Positions 15,509 to 23,672 of a DNA stretch of 44,188 nt are shown one piece after another. The position numbers and the translations under genes are program-made. The first letter of the stretch is position 1, and the number at the start of each line of letters is the position of its first letter. The notes under the pieces were generated by a model. It made no database searches. It was not told where the DNA came from and saw only the letters and a program-made list of their open reading frames with translations. The stretch comes from Kitasatospora phosalacinea (GTDB taxonomy: Bacteria > Actinomycetota > Actinomycetes > Streptomycetales > Streptomycetaceae), in assembly GCF_000716545.1 (NCBI RefSeq), contig NZ_JNWZ01000058.1:1-44188 (forward strand). The letters run 5' to 3'.

Positions 15509-15530
15509 GCAAGAAGATGAAATTTCTTGC
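15509..15530. promoter_or_regulatory. Inverted repeat GCAAGAA-8-TTCTTGC in the amylase promoter
   Basis: Seven-bp perfect arms are separated by 8 bp, ending 10 bp before a candidate -35 (ttgacg at 15540-15545). Streptomyces amylase promoters carry TTGCA/CTTGC-type motifs bound by the LacI-family maltose repressor (MalR/Reg1). The CTTGC half-sites here agree loosely, so a maltose-responsive operator is a reasonable inference. Confidence 0.5.
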
Positions 15531-15623
15531 ACAGGTGTCTTGACGGTGCGTCCGGCCGGGGTGGATCGTCTTCCCGATCCCGCACGTCTTCCCCAAGTCC
15601 CCCACCACCCGGGAGATTCGACG

Positions 15624-17807
15624 ATGTCCCCTGTCCGTAGAACCGTGCCCGTCGCCGCCGCGGCCGGCGCGCTGGTACTGGGCGTGCTGATGCCGCTCGG
15701 CCTGCAGGGCACCGCGCAGGCCGCCGCCACCCCCAACGGCGGCGACGTGATCGCCAACCTGTTCCAGTGGAACTGGAACTCGGTCGCCACCGAGTGCACC
15801 GACGTCCTGGGCCCCAAGGGCTACGGGGCGGTGCAGGTCGCCCCGCCGCAGGAGTCGATCTCGGTGGCCGGCCACCCCTGGTGGGACGTCTACCAGCCGG
15901 TCTCGTACAACCTCAACAGCCGGATGGGCACCGACGCGCAGTTCCGCGCGATGGTGGCGGCCTGCCACGACGCGGGCGTGAAGGTGTACGCCGACGCGGT
16001 GATCAACCACATGGCCGGCACCAACCAGAGCAGCTCCACCTCGTACGGCGGGTCGAGCTTCAACGCGGCCGGCTACGGCTACCCGGCCGTGCCCTACTCC
16101 CGGGCGGACTTCCACGGCTCCCCGCCCTGTCCGAACTCCAACCTGTCCATCAACGACTGGAACAGCGTCGCCCAGGTCCAGGAGTGCCAGCTGCTGAACC
16201 TCTCGGACCTCGACACCGAGAGCGACGACGTCCGCGGCAAGATCGCCGGCTACCTCAACACGCTGATCGGCGCGGGCGTCGACGGCTTCCGGATCGACGC
16301 CGCCAAGCACATCGCCCAGGCCGACACGGCCGCCATCCTGTCCCGGCTGAACGACACCCGGTGGGGCGGCCGCCCCTACGTCTACCAGGAGATCTTCCCC
16401 GGCAGCGGCGGCCAGCTCGCCCCGGCCGCGTTCGAGGGCAACGGCAGCGTCCTGGAGTTCACCTACGCCTACAAGCTGCGCGACCAGTTCAACGGCAACA
16501 TCGCGAACCTCAAGACCTTCGGGCAGAGCTGGGGCCTGGAGCCGAGCGACAAGTCCGCCGTCATGGTGACCAACCACGACCTGGAACGCGACAAGACCAC
16601 CCTCACCTACGCCGACGGTGCCAAGTACGAGCTCGCCCACGTCTTCGAACTCGCCTGGGGCTACGGCACCCCGCAGGTCTACGCCGGCTACCGGTTCAAC
16701 AACCGCGACGACTCCCCGCCCGCCGACGCCAACGGCTACGTCACCGCCACCAACTGCGCCAACAACACCTGGACCTGCACCGACCGCGACCAGGGCATCG
16801 CCAACATGGTCGGCTGGCACAACGCCACCAAGGGCCAGAACGTCGCCAACTGGTGGGACAACGGCAACAACGCCATCGCCTTCAGCCGCGGCAGCAAGGG
16901 CTGGGTCGCCATCAACAACAGCTCCAGCGCCCTCACCCGGACCTTCACCACCGGCCTCGCCGCCGGCACCTACTGCGACGTCATCCACGGCGACGTCAAC
17001 GGCTCGAACTGCACCGGCCCGACCGTGAGCGTCGACGGCTCCGGCAGGGCCACCGTCACCGTCGACGCCGGCGACGCGGTCGCGCTGTACACCGCCACCA
17101 CCGGCACCGCCGGCCCCAGTCCCAGCTCCAGCCCGAGCGGATCCTCCAGCCCTTCGCCCTCGTCCAGCCCCTCGCCCTCCTCCAGCCCGACCAACCCCAG
17201 CGGCACGGTCACCCAGACGTTCAACGAGAACAAGACCACCGTCACCGGCCAGAACGTCTACCTGGTCGGCTCGATCACCCAACTCGGCAACTGGGACCCG
17301 AAGGCGGCCGTCGCGCTCTCCCCGGCCGGCTACCCGGTGTGGAGCGGCAGCGTCCAACTGCCCGCCAACACCGCCTTCGAGTACAAGTACATCGTCAAGG
17401 ACGCCGCCGGGAACGTCACTTGGGAGAGCGGCGCGAACCACAGCGCCAACTCCGGTGCCACCGGCGGCACGCTGAACGACAGTTGGGGCGGCACCGGTAA
17501 CGGTGGCGGCACCGGCCAGGTCGCGGTGAACTTCTCCGAGAACAAGACCACCGTGGTCGGCCAGAACGTCTACCTGGTCGGCTCCACCGCCCAACTCGGC
17601 AGCTGGGACCCCGCCCGCGCGCTGCCGATGTCCGCCACCTCGTACCCGAACTGGAAGCTGTCGCTGACGATGCCCGCGAGCGCCGCCTTCGAGTACAAGT
17701 ACATCGTCAAGGACGGTTCCGGGAACGTCACTTGGGAGAGCGGCGCGAACCGCTCCTACACCACCGGCGCCTCCGGGGCGGTGACGCTCACCGACAGCTG
17801 GAAGTAG
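15624..17807 (+). CDS. Secreted GH13 alpha-amylase with two CBM20 domains
   Basis: 727 residues from the ATG at 15624 (gggagattcgacg upstream). Signal peptide 1-35 (AQAA-A). The GH13 catalytic domain covers about 40-500: the nucleophile Asp lies in DGFRIDAAKH (about 223), the acid/base Glu in YQEIF (about 255) and the third Asp in VTNHD (about 319). A Ser/Pro linker (about 495-528) leads to two starch-binding CBM20 domains at about 531-622 and 632-727. Both carry TVTGQNVYLVGS or TVVGQNVYLVGS and FEYKYIVKD followed by NVTWESGAN, so they are a recent tandem duplication. The enzyme should hydrolyse starch to malto-oligosaccharides outside the cell. Most Streptomyces amylases have one CBM20; the doubling is notable. 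Confidence 0.95.
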   Translation: MSPVRRTVPVAAAAGALVLGVLMPLGLQGTAQAAATPNGGDVIANLFQWNWNSVATECTDVLGPKGYGAVQVAPPQESISVAGHPWWDVYQPVSYNLNSRMGTDAQFRAMVAACHDAGVKVYADAVINHMAGTNQSSSTSYGGSSFNAAGYGYPAVPYSRADFHGSPPCPNSNLSINDWNSVAQVQECQLLNLSDLDTESDDVRGKIAGYLNTLIGAGVDGFRIDAAKHIAQADTAAILSRLNDTRWGGRPYVYQEIFPGSGGQLAPAAFEGNGSVLEFTYAYKLRDQFNGNIANLKTFGQSWGLEPSDKSAVMVTNHDLERDKTTLTYADGAKYELAHVFELAWGYGTPQVYAGYRFNNRDDSPPADANGYVTATNCANNTWTCTDRDQGIANMVGWHNATKGQNVANWWDNGNNAIAFSRGSKGWVAINNSSSALTRTFTTGLAAGTYCDVIHGDVNGSNCTGPTVSVDGSGRATVTVDAGDAVALYTATTGTAGPSPSSSPSGSSSPSPSSSPSPSSSPTNPSGTVTQTFNENKTTVTGQNVYLVGSITQLGNWDPKAAVALSPAGYPVWSGSVQLPANTAFEYKYIVKDAAGNVTWESGANHSANSGATGGTLNDSWGGTGNGGGTGQVAVNFSENKTTVVGQNVYLVGSTAQLGSWDPARALPMSATSYPNWKLSLTMPASAAFEYKYIVKDGSGNVTWESGANRSYTTGASGAVTLTDSWK

Positions 17808-17839
17808 CACCCGCCCCGGGAAGAAGACCCCCACGGAAT

Positions 17840-17869
17840 GAGGCCGCCACCCCGCCGGGTGGCGGCCTC
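17840..17869. terminator. Bidirectional terminator after the amylase
   Basis: A 13-bp perfect stem (gaggccgccaccc and its complement) with a CGCC loop lies 32 bp after the amylase stop. It also lies downstream of the convergent hxlR-type gene. Confidence 0.85.
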
Positions 17870-17979
17870 GCCGTTCCCGTTCCGCGGCGTGCAGTGCGGC
17901 CGGGCCGTCCAGCGCGGCGGCGAAGCGGCCCGGGTGCCGCGGGCCGTGCGGCCGTGCGGGAACGGGGCGGGCGGCGCGC

Positions 17980-18495
17980 TCAGCCGTCGGACGGGAGCGG
18001 GCCGGCGGCCAGGCGGGCGGCCACGACGGCGGTGCCCCGGGCTGCCCGGCCGCCCGGGCCCGGAGTGAACTCGACCGTGCCGTGGGTGAGTTCGCCGCCG
18101 CAGTGGTCGCAGACGACGACCGGACGGGCGGGGTGCCCGCAGGCGGTGTGCCGGGGGACGAGCGGGGCGCCGGCCGGCCCCGCGCGGTGGCGGTCGCCCC
18201 AGGCGAGCAGCGCCAGCACGACGCCGTGCAGGTCGCGTCCGGCCTCGGTCGGCAGGTACTCGTCGCGCGGCGGGTGCGCGCTGTAGCGGCGGCGCTCGAC
18301 CAGGCCCTCGGCGACCAGGTGGTCCAGCCGGGCGGTGAGGATGTTGGTGGCGATGCCGAGGTCCTGCCGCAGCTCCTCGAACCGCCGCAGCCCCAGGAAG
18401 AGGTCGCGCAGCACCAGCAGCGTCCACGGGTCGGCCACCGCCCCGGCGGCGCGCGAGACGGAGCAGGGGATGTCGGCGAAGCGGGTGCGGTCCAC
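17980..18495 (-). CDS. HxlR-family transcriptional regulator
   Basis: 171 residues. The N-terminal ~100 residues are a typical HxlR winged helix: CSVSRAAGAVADPWTLLVLR, then DLFLGLRRFEELRQDLGIA, then ILTARLDHLVAEGLVERRRY. The conserved Cys near residue 11 used by several HxlR redox or aldehyde sensors is present. An extra C-terminal segment has a CxxC pair (VCDHCGGEL) plus two nearby His/Cys residues (RHTACGHP), possibly a small metal site. It is divergent from a SnoaL-like gene, with an exact palindrome between them, so it probably regulates that gene and itself. The ligand is unknown. Confidence 0.9.
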   Translation of the reverse strand: MDRTRFADIPCSVSRAAGAVADPWTLLVLRDLFLGLRRFEELRQDLGIATNILTARLDHLVAEGLVERRRYSAHPPRDEYLPTEAGRDLHGVVLALLAWGDRHRAGPAGAPLVPRHTACGHPARPVVVCDHCGGELTHGTVEFTPGPGGRAARGTAVVAARLAAGPLPSDG

Positions 18496-18526
18496 GGGCC
18501 CAGTCTAGTGCGGCGGGGCGGAGTGG

Positions 18527-18541
18527 CTTGCAAGTTGCAAG
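18527..18541. promoter_or_regulatory. Palindromic operator CTTGCAAGTTGCAAG
   Basis: A perfect 15-bp inverted repeat (7-bp arms around a central G) lies in the divergent region, 32 bp upstream of the hxlR-type ATG and about 74 bp before the SnoaL-like start. Size, symmetry and position are right for a HxlR dimer site. Confidence 0.7.
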
Positions 18542-18614
18542 TGAGGTGCTACGTTGAGGACCTGGTCCGCGGCGGGATCCACCGGCCGGGCAGGACTCCG
18601 TCCGGGAGGCAGTG

Positions 18615-19046
18615 GTGTACCACGCGATCGTCCGTGCCAGGGTCCGCTCGCTGTGGCGGCGGATCGACGCCGGCGACCACCTGGCGGCCGTCGCCACCGC
18701 CGCCCCCGACCTGCGCTTCCGGTTCGCCGGCGACACCCCCGTCAGCGCCTCGTTCACCGGCCGGGACGCCTTCGAGCAGTGGTTCCGCGCCTTCTACGAG
18801 CGCTTCCCCGGAATCCGCCTGACCCCCCGTGAGGTGATCGTCCGGGGCTGGCCCTGGCGGACCACCGTGGTCGTCCGGCTCGACGTGGCGGCCACCCTCG
18901 CCGACGGCACGCCGTACCGCAACGAGGCCGTCCAGTGGCTCACCCTCCGCTGGGGCCGGATGGTCGCCGACGAGGTGCTGGAGGACACCAAGGCGCTGGA
19001 CGAGGCGTGTCGCCGCCAGGCCGCGGCGGTGGCCGCCGACCGCTGA
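18615..19046 (+). CDS. SnoaL-like / NTF2-fold protein
   Basis: About 143 residues. Two tandem GTG codons (18612, 18615) can start it; the second is better spaced from the gggagg at 18604-18609. The sequence has the NTF2/SnoaL layout: an N-terminal helix pair (VRARVRSLWRRIDAGDHLAA), a beta strand with FRFAGDTPVSASFTGRDAFE, the WFRAFYERFPGIRLTPREVI segment, and strands VVVRLDVAATLADGTPYRNE and VQWLTLRWGRMVADEVLED. The fold serves isomerases, hydrolases and binding proteins, so no substrate is assigned. It is divergent from the HxlR gene that probably controls it and ends 3 bp from a convergent response-regulator gene. Confidence 0.85.
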   Translation: MYHAIVRARVRSLWRRIDAGDHLAAVATAAPDLRFRFAGDTPVSASFTGRDAFEQWFRAFYERFPGIRLTPREVIVRGWPWRTTVVVRLDVAATLADGTPYRNEAVQWLTLRWGRMVADEVLEDTKALDEACRRQAAAVAADR

Positions 19047-19049
19047 CGG

Positions 19050-20048
19050 TCAGGCCCCCGCGCGGCGCTCGCGGTGCAGTTCGACGAAGGAGGCGACCTT
19101 GGCCCGCACCGCCCACGGGTCGACGGGCTTGGGCAGGAAGTCGGCGGCACCCGCCGCGTACGCGCGCGCCGCGTGGTCGGGCTCGCTGCCCATGGCGGTG
19201 ACGAACACGATCGGGATGTCACGCGTCCGGGCCCGGCTGCGGATGTGCGCCGCGGTCTCGTACCCGTCCATGCCCGGCATCTGCACGTCCAGCAGGATCG
19301 CGGCGTAACCGTCCGGCTCCATCAGCGCCCGCAGTGCGGCCGGCCCCGAGGTCGCCGGGACCAGCTGGTGCCCGTGCGGGCCGAGCAGCGCCTCCAGCAC
19401 CACCAGGTTCTCCGGACGGTCGTCCACCAGCAGGATCTTCGGCGGCGGACCGTCGCCGGGCTCCACTCCGGTGGGCGCGGGCGGCGCCGCGGAGGTGCCC
19501 TGCTGCCCCTCCACCAGGGCGATCTGGCGCCGCAGCAGGGTACGGCGGGCGCCGGCCCGGGCGGACTGCTCGCGGGCGCGGTCGTACTCCTCGGCCAGCA
19601 GCTCGGCGCGTCCCGGGTCGGCCGGGCCCGCGGCGGCCAGTTCGGCGAGCGCCCGACCGGCCTGCTCGGCGCACTCCTCCGCCTGCCTGATCTCCCGTTC
19701 GGCGGCGTGCAGTTGGCCCTCCAACTGGCACACCGCCCGGCCGACCGACCGGGACACCCGCAGCGCCGCCATCCGCGACCGGCACAGCCGCGCCCGGACA
19801 CCCGGATCGGGAGCGCTCCCGTGCACGGCGTCGAGCAGCGCCTCCACGAATTCCCACGGCGGGACGCGGGCGGCCGCGAGGTAGCCCGCGACCACCTCCG
19901 GATCCAGCCCGCGGCGGACGGCGAACTCCTCCGCCGACCGCCCGAGACCGAGGAAGAGCGCCCGCAGCTCCTCGGCGAACTCCCGCCGCTCCGCGCCGAT
20001 TCCGGCGTCCAGCGGCGGAAAGCCGTCGACGGCCGTCACCGGCCGCAT
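19050..20048 (-). CDS. Orphan response regulator: N-terminal HTH-like region, coiled coil, C-terminal receiver
   Basis: 332 residues. The C-terminal ~120 residues are a complete receiver domain: the acidic pair in ILLVDDRPEN, the phospho-acceptor Asp in LLDVQMPGMDG, Thr in IVFVTAM and Lys in LPKPVD. The N-terminal ~75 residues (EFAEELRALFLGLGRSAEEF, GLDPEVVAGYLAAARVPPWE) resemble an XRE-like HTH. Between them runs a long charged helical region (QLEGQLHAAEREIRQAEECA and onward), probably coiled coil. No kinase or output domain follows the receiver, and no histidine kinase is adjacent. This order is typical of the tail of large Streptomyces hybrid sensors, here on its own. Start: ATG 20048. Confidence 0.85.
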   Translation of the reverse strand: MRPVTAVDGFPPLDAGIGAERREFAEELRALFLGLGRSAEEFAVRRGLDPEVVAGYLAAARVPPWEFVEALLDAVHGSAPDPGVRARLCRSRMAALRVSRSVGRAVCQLEGQLHAAEREIRQAEECAEQAGRALAELAAAGPADPGRAELLAEEYDRAREQSARAGARRTLLRRQIALVEGQQGTSAAPPAPTGVEPGDGPPPKILLVDDRPENLVVLEALLGPHGHQLVPATSGPAALRALMEPDGYAAILLDVQMPGMDGYETAAHIRSRARTRDIPIVFVTAMGSEPDHAARAYAAGAADFLPKPVDPWAVRAKVASFVELHRERRAGA

Positions 20049-20631
20049 CCCGCCGGGAGGACCACGACCGGCCGCACCGCCACCCGTATCCGGACCCGCA
20101 CCCGCACCCGCCTACCTCCACCCGCTCCGACCGACCCGGCCCCGCCCCGGGCAGCACGCAGCCGCACGGCGGCGACGGTGCGCGATCACCTGCGATCGCG
20201 ACCGGCCGAGACGGCGACAATACGTCACCCGGAGCGGAATTGACGCCCGGTCAGGTCACGGTTCGGAGGCGGTCGGAGGCACCCCGGCCCCGCCCGGTCG
20301 GCCCGGCGCGCCCGGGCGGCGCGGAGGGCCGGGAGGTCGGGGCTCCGAGCCGCGGGTCAGCCGGCCGAGGACGCCCTCGGAGCGCGGCGGCCCCCTGTCC
20401 AGCGCGAAGACGCACCGGTACGGCGGGCGCGGACCCGCCCGCCGGCCCGGCGGAGCGGAAGCGCGCGCCGACCGCACCCGGCGTGCGCGGACCGACGTCC
20501 GGCGGGTGCGCGCCGCGTGCGCTGGGCCATCGGACGCACTCCGGCGGGCCGCAACCGGGCGGCGGCGGCGGGGGGCGTGACGATCGGCGCAGGAGCCTCC
20601 GCACGCCCGGTGCGGGGGAGGAAGGTGCGTC
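20049..20631. other. Gene-free stretch between response regulator and FAD oxidase
   Basis: Only Arg/Pro/Gly-rich open frames are present, with the composition of shadows. An inverted repeat cgcgatc-6-gatcgcg near 20180-20200 could be an operator for the minus-strand response regulator. Nothing else is supported. Confidence 0.4.
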
Positions 20632-22158
20632 GTGACAATGGATCGTCGTCGTTTCCTGGCCGTCGGCACAGCGGTGGGAGCGTGGCTGATGGCGGGTGCG
20701 TCCCCGGCCGGGGCCCGGACCGGCAGCGGGACCGGGTCGGTGGAGGCGTTCCCGGCCCGGCAGCGCGGGTGGCGGGCCGCGCCGCCGGACTGGCAGGCGC
20801 TGCGGCAGCGGCTCGGCGACAGACTGGTGCTGCCCGCCGACCCCGGGTACGGGACGGCGCGGCTCGGCTTCAACGAGCTCAACGACGGCCAACTCCCGGG
20901 CGCCGTCGCCAAGTGCGTCTCCGCCGACGACGTCCGGGCCTGCCTGGACGTCGCCCGCGGCCACGGCATCCCGATCGCCGCCCGCAGCGGCGGCCACAGC
21001 TACCTCGGCTACAGCGTCCCCGACCGCGGCCTGGTGATCGACCTGCGCGCGATGAACACCGTCCGGGTGAACCCCGACGGCACCGCCGAGGTCGGCGCGG
21101 GCGCCCGGCTGATCGAGGTCTACGCGGGCCTCGCCGCCGCCGGACGGCTGCTGCCCGCCGGGAGCTGCCCCACCGTGGGCATCGGCGGACTCACCCTCGG
21201 CGGCGGCATCGGCGTCCTGGCCCGCAAGTACGGCCTGACCTGCGACCGGCTGGCCGCCGCCGAAGTGGTCACCGCCGACTCCTGCGTGCTCACCGCCGAC
21301 GCCGAGCACGAGAGCGGCCTGCACTGGGCGCTGCGCGGCGGCGGGGGCGGCAACTTCGGCGTGGTCACCCGGTTCACCTTCGACACCCCGCCCGCGCCCG
21401 GCCTGACGGTCTTCATCGTGCCGTTCCCCGCCGGATCCGTCCCGCAGGTGCTCGGCGGCTGGCAGCAGTGGGTCGCCGACGCGCCGCCCGAACTGTGGGC
21501 CAGCTGCCAGATCTCCGGCGGCAACCCGCCCACCTGCCGGATCGTCGGCTGCTGGGTCGGCGACCCGTCCGGTGCGAACCAGCAGATCGACCGCCTGGTC
21601 CGGCTGGCCGGCACCGCGCCCACCGGGCGCACCGTCGCCGCCAAGGACTACCTGGCCGCGATGAAGTTCATGGCCGGCTGCGCCAACGACACCATCGCCC
21701 AGTGCCACCCCACCTGGGAGGGCGGCCGGCTCACCCGCACCGGCTTCGTCGCGGTCTCCCGGATGTTCGGCCCCGGGCCGGTCGACCCGGCCCGGCTCAC
21801 CGAGCTGATGACCGGCCGCACCGGCGTCGACCTGCTGCTGGACTCGCTCGGCGGCGCGGTCGGCGAGCTCGCCCCCGACGCGACGGCCTTCCCGCACCGC
21901 CGCTCGCCGGCCAGCGCCCAGGTCTACGCGGGCGCCACGCCGGCCACCGAGGAGCGGGTCCGGGCCACCGTCGACGAGATCCGCGACGGCCTCGCCCGGC
22001 TCGGCGCCACCGGTGCGTACGTCAACTACATCGACGCGACGCTGCCGGACTGGGGACGGGCCTACTACGGCGAGAACCTGCCGCGGCTGCAGCAGGTGGC
22101 CCGGCAGTACGACCCGGACGGGGTGTTCGCCTTCCCGCAGAGCGTCGTCGCGGCCTGA
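20632..22158 (+). CDS. Tat-exported BBE-type FAD-linked oxidase
   Basis: 508 residues. The GTG at 20632 has a strong ribosome binding site (gggggaggaagg, 6 nt spacing). The N-terminus is a Tat signal (DRRRFLAVGTAVGAW, then MAGASPAGA). Residues about 80-260 are the FAD_binding_4 (PCMH) domain. Covalent flavin attachment is supported by His in ARSGGHSYLGYS and Cys in GSCPTVGIGGLTLGGGIGVL, the bicovalent arrangement of berberine-bridge and glucooligosaccharide oxidases. The C-terminal YVNYIDATLPDWGRAYYGEN and VARQYDPDGVFAFPQS form the BBE domain. It probably oxidises a sugar or alcohol outside the membrane, releasing hydrogen peroxide. The exact substrate is unknown. Confidence 0.93.
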   Translation: MTMDRRRFLAVGTAVGAWLMAGASPAGARTGSGTGSVEAFPARQRGWRAAPPDWQALRQRLGDRLVLPADPGYGTARLGFNELNDGQLPGAVAKCVSADDVRACLDVARGHGIPIAARSGGHSYLGYSVPDRGLVIDLRAMNTVRVNPDGTAEVGAGARLIEVYAGLAAAGRLLPAGSCPTVGIGGLTLGGGIGVLARKYGLTCDRLAAAEVVTADSCVLTADAEHESGLHWALRGGGGGNFGVVTRFTFDTPPAPGLTVFIVPFPAGSVPQVLGGWQQWVADAPPELWASCQISGGNPPTCRIVGCWVGDPSGANQQIDRLVRLAGTAPTGRTVAAKDYLAAMKFMAGCANDTIAQCHPTWEGGRLTRTGFVAVSRMFGPGPVDPARLTELMTGRTGVDLLLDSLGGAVGELAPDATAFPHRRSPASAQVYAGATPATEERVRATVDEIRDGLARLGATGAYVNYIDATLPDWGRAYYGENLPRLQQVARQYDPDGVFAFPQSVVAA

Positions 22159-22174
22159 GAAGGGCGCGCACCCG

Positions 22175-22205
22175 GGGGCCCGGGGAACGGCGGGGCCCGG
22201 GCCCC
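22175..22205. terminator. Terminator between convergent oxidase and esterase genes
   Basis: A 10-bp perfect stem (ggggcccggg / cccgggcccc) with an 11-nt loop lies 17 bp after the oxidase stop. A (ccgcca)n simple repeat follows at about 22210-22232. Confidence 0.65.
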
Positions 22206-22235
22206 TTACTCCGCCACCGCCACCGCCACCGCCGC

Positions 22236-23504
22236 TCAGCGTTCGTAGGTCATCTCGGGGAAGCGCGCCGACGGCCCGTCCAGCAGGTGGTCGTCGCGGC
22301 CGCGCAGCCAGCGGTCGAAGAAGGAGGCGACGTAGGCGCGGGTGGCGGCCTCGGCGCGGGCGGGGGTGATGTCGCCGACCTCGTCGCGGAGGGTGTCGGG
22401 GGAGAGGGCGCCCTGGCGGGCGAGCCGGGGGAGGAGGGACTCGGCGTCGGTGTAGGAGGCGTGGCGGGAGCCCTCCAGGGTGACGTCGGCGTGCCAGCCG
22501 GTGCTGTGCTGCCACAGGGCGTCCCAGCCGGGCTGCCGGTGGTAGGAGCCGGAGTCGGGGCTGCGGGTGCCCATCAGCAGGAAGGGCCGGTCGAGGCCGT
22601 CCTCGGCGACGCTGGGGAGGAAGACGCCGCTCCGTCCGTCGGGGCCGGGGAAGTGCAGCTGGCCGTCGAGGTCGATCGCGGCGGCGATCCGCGGGTCGTC
22701 GTGCATGGCCTGCAGGGCGGTGAAGCCGCCCGCGGAGTGGCCGGCCACGCCGATCCGGGTCAGGTCGAGCGAGCCGGCCAGGCCGGCGGGCAGGCCGGGC
22801 TGCTCGCCGAGGCAGCCGAGCCGGTCCAGGACGAGGCGGGTGTCGGCGACCCGGGCGTCCAGGGACCTGCGCAGCACCGCGCCGACGTCCAGGTGCGGGT
22901 CACCGAGCATGCCGGGCAGTACCGAGGTCGCCAACTCGCCGCCGGGGAAAGAGACTTCGGAGGCTTCGTAGGTGTGGTCGACGGTCACCACCACGTACCC
23001 GCGCGAGACCAGGTCCTCGACCAGCGCGGTCCCCCAGGTGCGCGGGTCGCCCAGCCCGGCGGAGTACAGCACCACCGGGCGCGGGCCGCCGGGCAGCACC
23101 GGGGCGTCCGTCCGGGCGTGGGTGCGGATCGACGACCAGTCCGTACTGCCGGGCGTGACACCGTAGTTGATCAGCCCGACGCCGTCCGGCCCGCCGAAGT
23201 GGGCCCCGGCGGCCGGGGTCGTGTACGGCGTCCGCGCGCCCTCGGAGGAGCGGGCGGCCGGGTACCAGACGCTCACCATCAGCTCGCGGGTCCGCCCGGC
23301 CGTCCACGGGTCCGGGCGGGAGTCGTCGGCCAGCCGCAGCGCGGTCGTCCCGATCGCGAACGGCCCGGTGGGCCGCGGGAGTCGCGCGGTCGCCTGCCCG
23401 GTCGCGCCCCCGGTCCCGGCCGCCGCCGAGCCCGGCGGACCCGCCGTCACCACCAGTGCCGCGAGCAGCAGCGCCGCCCCGATCCGTGCCCGCTTGCCCG
23501 TCAT
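22236..23504 (-). CDS. Secreted PAF-acetylhydrolase-like alpha/beta hydrolase
   Basis: 422 residues, signal peptide 1-29 (hydrophobic ARIGAALLLAALVVTAG). The alpha/beta-hydrolase core contains PRPVVLYSAGLGDPRTWGTA (oxyanion region), VVVTVDHTYEASEV, and the nucleophile elbow GVAGHSAGGFTAL with Ser near residue 269. The probable acid is AAIDLDGQLHFP and the His is in GSRHASYTD. The motif set matches the platelet-activating-factor acetylhydrolase isoform II / extracellular lipase group common in Streptomyces. It should act on ester bonds of lipids or polyesters outside the cell. It is convergent with the FAD oxidase and in the same direction as the MFS gene 168 bp upstream; they may be separate units. 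Confidence 0.88.
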   Translation of the reverse strand: MTGKRARIGAALLLAALVVTAGPPGSAAAGTGGATGQATARLPRPTGPFAIGTTALRLADDSRPDPWTAGRTRELMVSVWYPAARSSEGARTPYTTPAAGAHFGGPDGVGLINYGVTPGSTDWSSIRTHARTDAPVLPGGPRPVVLYSAGLGDPRTWGTALVEDLVSRGYVVVTVDHTYEASEVSFPGGELATSVLPGMLGDPHLDVGAVLRRSLDARVADTRLVLDRLGCLGEQPGLPAGLAGSLDLTRIGVAGHSAGGFTALQAMHDDPRIAAAIDLDGQLHFPGPDGRSGVFLPSVAEDGLDRPFLLMGTRSPDSGSYHRQPGWDALWQHSTGWHADVTLEGSRHASYTDAESLLPRLARQGALSPDTLRDEVGDITPARAEAATRAYVASFFDRWLRGRDDHLLDGPSARFPEMTYER

Positions 23505-23672
23505 CGCGAGTCCCTCCGTGTCCCGTGCCTGTTGACGGGCCCCACCGTACGGGCGCGACGGGGCGGGCCGCGTCGTACCGCAGAGCCAACCGGACGGGTG
23601 ATACCTGGGTATGACGCCCGATCAGGTGGAGCAGGCCCGCCGGGGAACGGGAGGCCCGCGACCGGCGGCCGG

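Noticed and set aside
15471..18533. A 1020-residue minus-strand frame under the amylase
   Set aside because: Low-complexity composition; the only real protein features in that area belong to the amylase and to the HxlR gene in another frame.
20240..20635. A 131-residue plus-strand open frame before the FAD oxidase
   Set aside because: Arg/Pro/Gly-rich, no ribosome binding site, overlaps the GTG of the oxidase; treated as non-coding.
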